Assembly: GCA_021186555.1 (NCBI GenBank)
Contig: JAJKFL010000002.1
Coordinates: 9,609,001-9,673,000 of the forward strand
DNA: 64,000 bases
Origin: Reticulitermes speratus
Lineage: Eukaryota > Arthropoda > Insecta > Blattodea > Rhinotermitidae
Direction: 5' to 3'
Numbering within the stretch: the stretch's first letter is position 1; each line of letters starts with the position of its first letter. Position numbers and translations under genes: made by a program. Positions 12,401 through 21,400 of this stretch are shown one piece after another. The notes under the pieces were generated by a model. That model had not been told where the DNA came from and searched no databases. It saw only the letters and a program-made list of their open reading frames with translations.

Positions 12401-15400
12401 GATATTCTAATACAATATCATGTACATAGTATGTATTAACACTGTGTATGTGGTATATATGTAATAATAATAAGTTCTAAATTGTTGTATTTTGTGTATT
12501 CTGAGCTTTACAGTAATTTGAGGCATCCTCAGTCCCTTTCACCTCAAACTAATGAAATTCTACTGTATTTAGTTTTGGGCCAAACAGATTCTTGCACCAA
12601 GTACCTCTGACATGGATGTAGAATTGCATGTAGTGTGGTAGAAGAATTTGTGTAGTTGAAATTGGATTTTGAACTATGCACATGGCAAAGTACAAATAGT
12701 GTGGTCTGTTTAGGGTGCTTCAGGTTCTGAAATTTGCTCAGAGTCTGCTATAAATCCAGTTGTTCCCAGCAGCGGAAGAGAGACGCCAAATTCACAATCT
12801 GCACCCTTCCAAAAGTTGGTGAGTTTTCTTTCATTTTGTATTCAGTTTCCATAATGCCTTTGGTGCACAAGAGTGATGGTGTGCATGCATCTCCTTAATT
12901 GACTGTAGAGAATTCCAATAAATTTTTGACAATTAGTTTTCTTTTTTTTAATCAAATTTTTTTGTTTTTCATATGTTTTTTGCTATGACACATTATGGGG
13001 TTATACTTTACCCTAATAGATGGGGTTTGTGGTGATGTGTGGTTATCTTCCATGATAACCTCCCATTCCACAACAGGTAGCTGTTGTTTTGTGTTGTAGT
13101 GTGCATACTCCAGAACTTATAATTTATATGATCTGCAACTGTCCAGATCTTGCCTCTTTCCAGCACAGACTAGACAATTTTAGTGTCTTAATTCCCTTTT
13201 CATCCTCACTGTCAGGCTGATGCAAGCAGTTTCAGAAAATGGGTCTTTTCATAATGGCTAATCCACAACTTACAAAACCAATATCACAGCATTCAACTGA
13301 CAAGAAATTGAAACAATTTTTGAGTAAAATTATCATAAAAATGCTGGCCCCAAATTTAGTAACATTTGAGCTGAAGAATGCTGACAAAACTTAAGTAATG
13401 TCAACCAGTTTTGCATATGAAACACCCTCGATATTACTCATCCTCTCCTTGTTGAGAGGCATACATTCCTGAACTCTCCCATGGCAGTCACCACCACTGA
13501 CTCCCTGGATGGCATGACAGACAAGGAGATTCAGTCCTTTCTTGCTGATTAGTACATTTCTAAAGCTTAGTGACTAATCAGGAAGGGGGTTGACAAACCA
13601 TTCCCTCTTTGAACAGCATTTTTGACATTAACATTTTCCAGATGAACGTATGGCCATATATTCCCCAGCTCTGTGCATCATTGTTTGTGCTGCTTGAAAT
13701 TTGGACTCACACATCAGATCAACATTTGCCTGTACGATTGGGTACGCAATTTGCAGAGAGAGTGGGCATTATGAGGCACTATGTTCCAACCTGCTTGTTA
13801 TGTGAACTGCCTAGGAAGTCATATGTCAAGTGAAAAAATGTTCTGTTTACCTGGATGAGGAGGCAGAATGCAATGTAAAATACAATGAAGTATATGTGTT
13901 ACATCTTCACAGTTTTTAAGACAGTGAAACAGTATGGAGCAACCGTGTTACAATTGTTATGTTGTGTGTGTATTTTTTAACTTGTTCTACTTGATCTTGC
14001 TATCATGGTTTGTCAATTTGAAGTTCTGTTATAATTTCAGGACAGTGAAGCATCTAGGTCACAGGGTTCAGATCCAGTGCCGTCATCTGGAATTCATACG
14101 TAAGTACATGACCTGTCTGGATACTGCACACATTTGCATGCACACAGCTAAAAGCCACTAGAAAATTATGAATGTTTCTGAGGTGTTTTCAATAAAATCC
14201 ATCTTTGGTTTTCATGTGCTTGAAATTTAGCATTTATTATCGGGGAATGGGGAATTTACATCTCATACTGTGATGTGAGCTTGTGGTCAGATTTTGATGT
14301 AGGATAGTGGTAATTATATTGAAATATGTTTTACAGCTGTCACAGTAGTACATTTCATGACTGAGGAAGGTTAAAAGATGCATGTGGTCTTTAAGACAAG
14401 AACATCAATTTCACAGTGCACTTGTTGTATTGAGTTTCAGTATATTTAATGTATTTATTCTGTAAAGTGACTGGGCATGTGGCATTGGATTGATAGTAAC
14501 AGCACTGGGATTTGTCTTGTCCTATTAAATTGAAAATTACTCTGGGTTTCAACCAACACAGGAGAGGCTAGGTAAAACTGTCCAGAACATGAAGCTGAGC
14601 ACTCACTATATCTTACTGCTTAGAGTGTGTGTTGCGCTGCTTAGCCACAGGAATAGCTGCAGCATGAAGCCTTGGTGTCCAGGCAGCTAGTACTTAGCAG
14701 AATTCCTTTGTGCTTACCTGGACTACACAGCTGTTTGTACTGATGGGTTGTTCAAGGTTTGACTGGTTGCACCTTTGTCTACAAAGGCCATGTCTTCTCC
14801 AGCCACTTTCACATTTTCAGGAGTGTTTATACAACTGAATCATGTGCCCTTTATGGATTTCTTCTCTTTATTCAGCAGCAGTCTGGGCAATGTCGTATCC
14901 TGTCTAGCAACTTCTTAAGCACCTTGCATATTCTCATTAGTGTGTGCTACACCATCTTGTGGTGGTGGTGGTTGTTGTTGATGATGATGAGATTATCTCC
15001 ATAATACATGGAAATTGGTTGTCTTTTGCTGGTTTGCCCAGCAATGAGCCTGCCAAGGAAGCTACGTAACACTTGAGCAAGCTACAGGTAGTGATGTTTG
15101 TGTTGGTCTATTTCACATTGTTTTTTCTGCCCAGTAAAGAAGAATGGAATCACATGCAGGGCAGCAAATTTTGAGTTGTGAATCCACCTGTCATTAGTGG
15201 CAGTCCTGGGGTTTGGCTGGGAGGGATGAGGTTATGATGGCTCCACCTGTGACTTGTCTGACATATGCCCTTTTTGTTGTGTGGAGAGACTGCATCTGTT
15301 TGTTTTCCTGCTGTTTCCCACATTCAGATCAAATGCCAGTTTTATGTTGAATGCTACAGATTTCATCTCCAGGACACGTTACACAGCATCATATGCAGTG

Positions 15401-18400
15401 TTCACTGGAGAGTGGGTGTAACATTTTAGCTTTCATGGCACAGAAATGGCTGTGTCATTTTATTTTTTCTGCTGTAAGACATCAATACCGCACCCCTATA
15501 GAGCCTGGGATTCTTGTAACACTTTCCATCTTTGCCTGGTGTGAAGCAACTGCATTCTTAGTATTGCCAGTTCATTCATTGTGTAGTCTGTCTTGTGACA
15601 GGTCCACAGCCTCTTCAAAACTGAGTTCTCCAGAGTGTGAGATCCAGTGCTCTCTTTCAAACTCACCGTTACCTCTACCATTGGCAGTTACATATTCATT
15701 TTATCATATAGTGGGTTGTGAATTTGTATATTAATTTTAGAAAGCCACAAATAGCCAGAGATTCTGAAGTGCCTCTAAATTTGCCTCACCCACCACACCT
15801 CCTCCTTCCTTCCACATCTCTTCCAGTTCCTTATTCACCAACCCTATCATTCAGTGCAGTATAGTCAGGGTTACTGATAACATCATTAAATAAATCACTA
15901 ATAAATAAATGAAATGTGAAATAATTATAACTTAATCACTAGAAAGTTAAGAATGTAATAAATATGTTAAAGGAGATTCAATTAGTTTGTTGTTTTGTTT
16001 GCTTTTATATTGGAAGTCATTCTGATTGCCACCGTTAACGCACATTATGTTACAGTCAGTTAGCTCAGTTAAACCAACTTTTGTCAAGACGACAGTCTGA
16101 AGGGTCAGACTCTGAGCCCAGAATCAGACGTGTTCGCTCCAGTGAGGCTCACATACATGAAGATCATTCAGATCATAATAAACAGATGGATCCTGAAACA
16201 GGTAAGTGGGAAACTCAGATCTGTAGAGTGCTTTCAATATTTGGGATGTATTGCCTTCTACATTTGCAAAAGTTGAAATTAATGGAGAACTTCAGACTGT
16301 AGGAAATCAAAAGTTCCTTATTACTGTAGTTTGATATACAGATTATGTTACAGGTAAAGTGTTTAATTTGGGCAGTGTATAGAATACTTGGCAGTTTTAG
16401 GCATTATGTGAAATTTTTGTTGGGCTTATTGCCATTATCAAGTCTGGCATTGGATAGAATGCTTAGGCATTGTGTGAAACAGCAAACATTTGACACTTTA
16501 CCCAAGATTTTTGGGCATTCTGCACTATGCCTGCTTGCATACTTTGTCTGCAATGGTTTATGCTGAGCAAAGTTTTTATCTCCAACAAGATAGTAGTATA
16601 TTTCACAGGAAAGGATCCTCTCATTTGTAATATCTGTTCATTCATATTGCTGTGATTGAACGCACCTCATTATGAAGTTCAGCTAAATATTGACATTTAC
16701 AGTAGCAGAGAAACACAGCCATCTCATCTGTTATATTGTGACTGCAGAAAAGAATCTCATGGGTCAACCATCTCCACACACATCTTGAACTGTTATGCTT
16801 CCCCTGCTAGCAGTCTTTCCTGTACTTTCCTTCAGTCGTGTAGCCTTCTGTTCATGCAAGTGTTGTTAGTGATAACCTTTGCTCATGAGATCTGTATTGA
16901 GTTGGTTGACACAGAGAGAGGAGGCCAAGTAGTAGGCAGTAAGCAGAGATGGAGTGGGAGAAGCTTTGACTCTCATCATTCCCACCATCGATGGAATTGT
17001 TTCTGTGTCCTCATTGGGGCAGATTTCTGAGGTGGTACTTAGTAAAGGGAGTGGCTTAAGTTCAACTGTTAGTCAAATTCCTCCCCAGCTTCCCCCTTTT
17101 TTATTTTCTGTTTTTTTACTCCATTTCCCATTGTTTCAGTTTATGTACTTTATTACGATGATTACTACTTTTTAAGATGTTATTTTATATTTCAGAACAC
17201 CTCAAGAAGGAATCACAGGGATTGGTTGGCTGGGATGATCCTATAGATGTTAATGAACAGAAAAGAGTAAGGGATTGATTAAATTGGCATGTTCTTTGTA
17301 GTGTAATAATTAAAACTGTCAGACTGCAGTGGATTTTCAGAGTTCACCATATGTGGCAGAATTATGGATAGAGCAGTGGTGGGTGGCTCAATCTTTTCCA
17401 GATGTGGGACCATACTTAGTGATGACTGTTTAAACTTTGTGATATTTTATTAGAAATCATAACAACTTACAATGTACCACAAATAGGCTCACAAATTCCC
17501 TGATAATTTTCTTAAATAGGTTTATTAATTTTGTGCTTTTGTCAGGGACCAGTGGCAAACTTGAGAACATGATAATTAACATTTGGGTTCTATAACTTTT
17601 TTGTGCTAGGAGCTAAGACTATTGATTAGATGTACTTCAGGCTTCAAGTAGTTGAACTGACCACCTGATCTCATCTAGAGCTGAAATTATGAATACTTGG
17701 GAGCTGAACTTTCACTGTCTCTGTACACCTTCATAGTGTTGTGCTTGGACACAGACAGCTATATTCCAATCAATAATTGCTTCATTGTTTCACATTACAG
17801 AAATCAGATTGCAGTCAACAGGGATACAGGTTCATGTTGTCAGGCATTGCGGTGAGTGTAATGGGTGTCCATACTATTACAGTATCCTCTCTTTAGCTGT
17901 ACAGGCTATGGAAAGGAAGGATAGACAAGCTGAGGTTCGGGGAACTGTGCTGCAGAAGTAGTGCTACTATATTATTATTCATCTAAAAACAGTGTGCTGC
18001 ATGTTACATGGGATAATTTATACATATATACAACTAAGTAACTAACTCCATGGAGCAGAGTCCTTCTTGAGAAGCTAACAGGTCATCAGCTAGTCAAGAA
18101 ATTTCCCGCATTTTATGGAATCTGAAGGTTCATTACCGCACTCACAAGAGCCTGCCACCTGTCCCTATCCTGAGCCATATCAATCCAGTCCATGCCCCCC
18201 CATCCCACTTCTTGAAGATCCATTTTAATATTATCCTCCCATCTACGTCTCGGTCTTCCAAGTGGTCTCCTTCCCTCAGGTCTCCCCACCAAAACCCTGT
18301 ATGCACCTCTCCCCTCACCCATACGTGCTACATGCCCCGCCCACCTCATTCTTCTCGATTTGATCACCCGAATAATATTTGGTGATGAGTACAGATCATT

Positions 18401-21400
18401 AAGTTCCTCATTATTTAGTCTTCTCCACTCCCCTGTTACCCCATCCCTCTTAGACCCAAATATCCTCCTCAGCACCCTATTCTCGAACACCCTCAGCTTA
18501 TGTTCCTCCCTCAGTGTGAGAGACCAAGTCTCACATCCATACAAAACAACAGGCAAAATTATAGTTCTGTATATCTTAATCTTTGTATTTTTGGATAGCA
18601 AACTGGAAGACAGAAGATCCTGCACCGAATGATAACAAGCACTCCCCGACTTCAATCTGCTCTTATACATATATATATATATATATATTCTGTATTTGTA
18701 TATTTATTTCTTTATATAACAATTTTTGTTTATCATGTATCATCAGAATTGGCACAGCCTGTTTAAGAACAAAAGTAAAGGGAGGTAAATTATCATTCAA
18801 GTGATAGGTTGGTGGCTTACACAAAATTGTATCTCTGTTTCTGTCATGTGATGTAACTATATGACTACATACCACACACAGCCAGAGGTACAGTAATGAG
18901 TCGATGTATGCTGCATAATAGTAATTCTTTATGCACATCTTACATATTTGAACTGAAGAAAGAGGAAACAACTAAATGGTGAACAAAAGAACATAATTGA
19001 AGAGCTTCATAATTTGTAGTGTCCACCAAATGCTAAGAGACCAGTTAAATCAAGGAAAATGAGATCAATTTAGTGTGTATCATGCACCAGAAATGTAAGA
19101 AATACTACAAAATTTTGGTCAGAAAACCTGGCTGGAAGACATAGACATAGATGGGAGGGCAATATTAAAGTAGATCTTAAAGAAATAGAGTGGGAGGGTT
19201 TGAACTGGATTCCTTTGTCTCAGGATAGAGTTTTGTGATTTCTTGTTGTGAACATGGTAATGAACATTTGGGTTCCATAAAACTTGTGGAATTTCTTGAG
19301 CATCTGAATGACCATAAAGGATTATGTTCTGTGGAGTTCTTTAGTTAATATTCTCTACATATTGGAGATACAAAATAGCATATTTTGTGGAAATTACTAT
19401 AATACACGTGGCACAGTCTGTGTTTAGGGGTCAGAACTGTTGAATGGGATTGTGGTAGCCACTACTATGCATGCATCACTGTTCAGGTAACCATGCTTTT
19501 GTCAGTTTCCCAGGTGGCAACAGAAGATGATGAGTGTAATCTTGTCTGAGTAATTTATCTAGAATTTATAATAAATTATTTGTTTAAGGTGATATGTTAT
19601 TAGTGCCAAGGTGAGTTATAGTGTAAGTTAAGTGAACTTGCAGGAATAGTTTTGTTTAGCTTGAATTTTGTTATAACCTACTGCTGCGATCTTGTGTGAT
19701 ACCTCTTACTGGTATCAATTGGACTGTATCGCATTAGGATTCACACAGGAGGACATAATGCTATATTTATTCATGTGGCAGTCTCATTGGACAGCAAGTG
19801 ACTAACAATGTCATATGAACCAACAAAATTACAAGAAATGGATGTGGGAGAAGCTGGTTCCTACCCTAAGACCAATGTTGATTGTGGTTCTTGAAAGTAC
19901 ACCTTAGCACAATACGAGTATAGTAACTAATAAGGTGCGTACACCCTGATACACTAAGAAAAGAAATGAGGAAGTAGCTTGATAAACAAGGAATTCAATT
20001 TAGTATACACATTTTAAAACCCAAATTGTATGAATTAACAATTCAAGCCCAGAATTATCAAATACTCTGTAGATGAGATTCTAGAAATGCAGGACATACG
20101 ACTTTGGCTACTTCCGTATCACCTTGACCTAAATCTGATACCATTCAGGTAATTGTTAAATTGGGCAGCATTGAGACATGCATCTTGTAATATGGGATGT
20201 CTGAAAGCCTTCTGATAAGAAAAGGTTAAGCCTGTGGGTAAAGAGGATTTGCTTCCTCTTTGTGAATATGTGAAAATGATTAACAGGAATGCAGAGAATG
20301 TGACATTTTCATGATGTTATTAATGTTATATTTATAAATTGTTGGGGAACAGACAGTGACAGTGATGGAAGTGTTAGGACAGTTAGTGGTAACAAATTAG
20401 ACAATGTGATAGAACTACAGAACAGGGACGAGGAGTTTGAGGTAATTGTCCATGTTTTTAGTTTGGGGTGTACACAGTTGTGCTGCAGCCAATGGTATGG
20501 CTGTCCATGGTTTCATCCACATCTCAATATAATGCATCCATTGTAATAAGTTTCTGCATATTTTGAATCTGTGAAGTGTGTAATATTTTGAAATGTAGTG
20601 TATCTGACAAAGGTTTTATCGCAATACATTGCAGGATCGTGAACAGTATGAATCAATCATCTTGTCTCTTGGAGGTGAGGTGACAGACAAACCTGCGTTT
20701 GATCCCTCTGCAACTCATCTCGTATGTAGTCGCCCAGTTCGAAATGAGAAGCTTTTGGCTAGCATTGCATCAGGAAAGTGGGTCCTGCATAAGAGCTACT
20801 TGCTTGTCAGCCAGAAGGAAAATCGTTTTATCCAGGTGTGAACATAATGGTGCAAGGTTTCAATATACCGTATATTCTCGAATCTAAACCGCACCCGAAT
20901 CTAATCCGCACCCAGTTTTTGGCGACTTCTTAAACGAAAAAAGTTAGTTCGCGATTCTAATCCGCACCTTTCCTTCAACCACCCCTTGCCCACGGGGCGA
21001 CTGATTGAATAATATTGGATGTTACCAATGCGTTAAAATCCGACGCTACGCCTGTGGCCGATGAGTCATACCGATAGAGGCGGGGCCTTTCTCAACAGAC
21101 GTGCGCAATCTCGTCTGAAGCCAGCTGATCTTTAGTTGTTGAAACGTGGGAGGTGCTTGTTCCAATTTGTCGTGTACCGTAGTTATGGAAGAGGGACACC
21201 TGAAATCTAAACGACTCTCATATACGGCAAAGTTCAAACGTGAAGTTATTCGGTGCGCAGAGGAGAATGGAAACCGCAAAGCCGCTGCAATTTTTAGAGT
21301 TGATGAAAGCAACGTTCGACTATGGCGGAAACACAAGGCAGCGATCAGCGGGTGTGAGGCGTCACGAAGGAAATTCACTGGACCCAAGAAAGGACGATTT

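Noticed and set aside
15351..15734. Plus-strand ORF of 127 residues in a TopBP1 intron
   Set aside because: No recognisable domain, no splice signals fitting the gene, and the TopBP1 exon chain skips it in phase.
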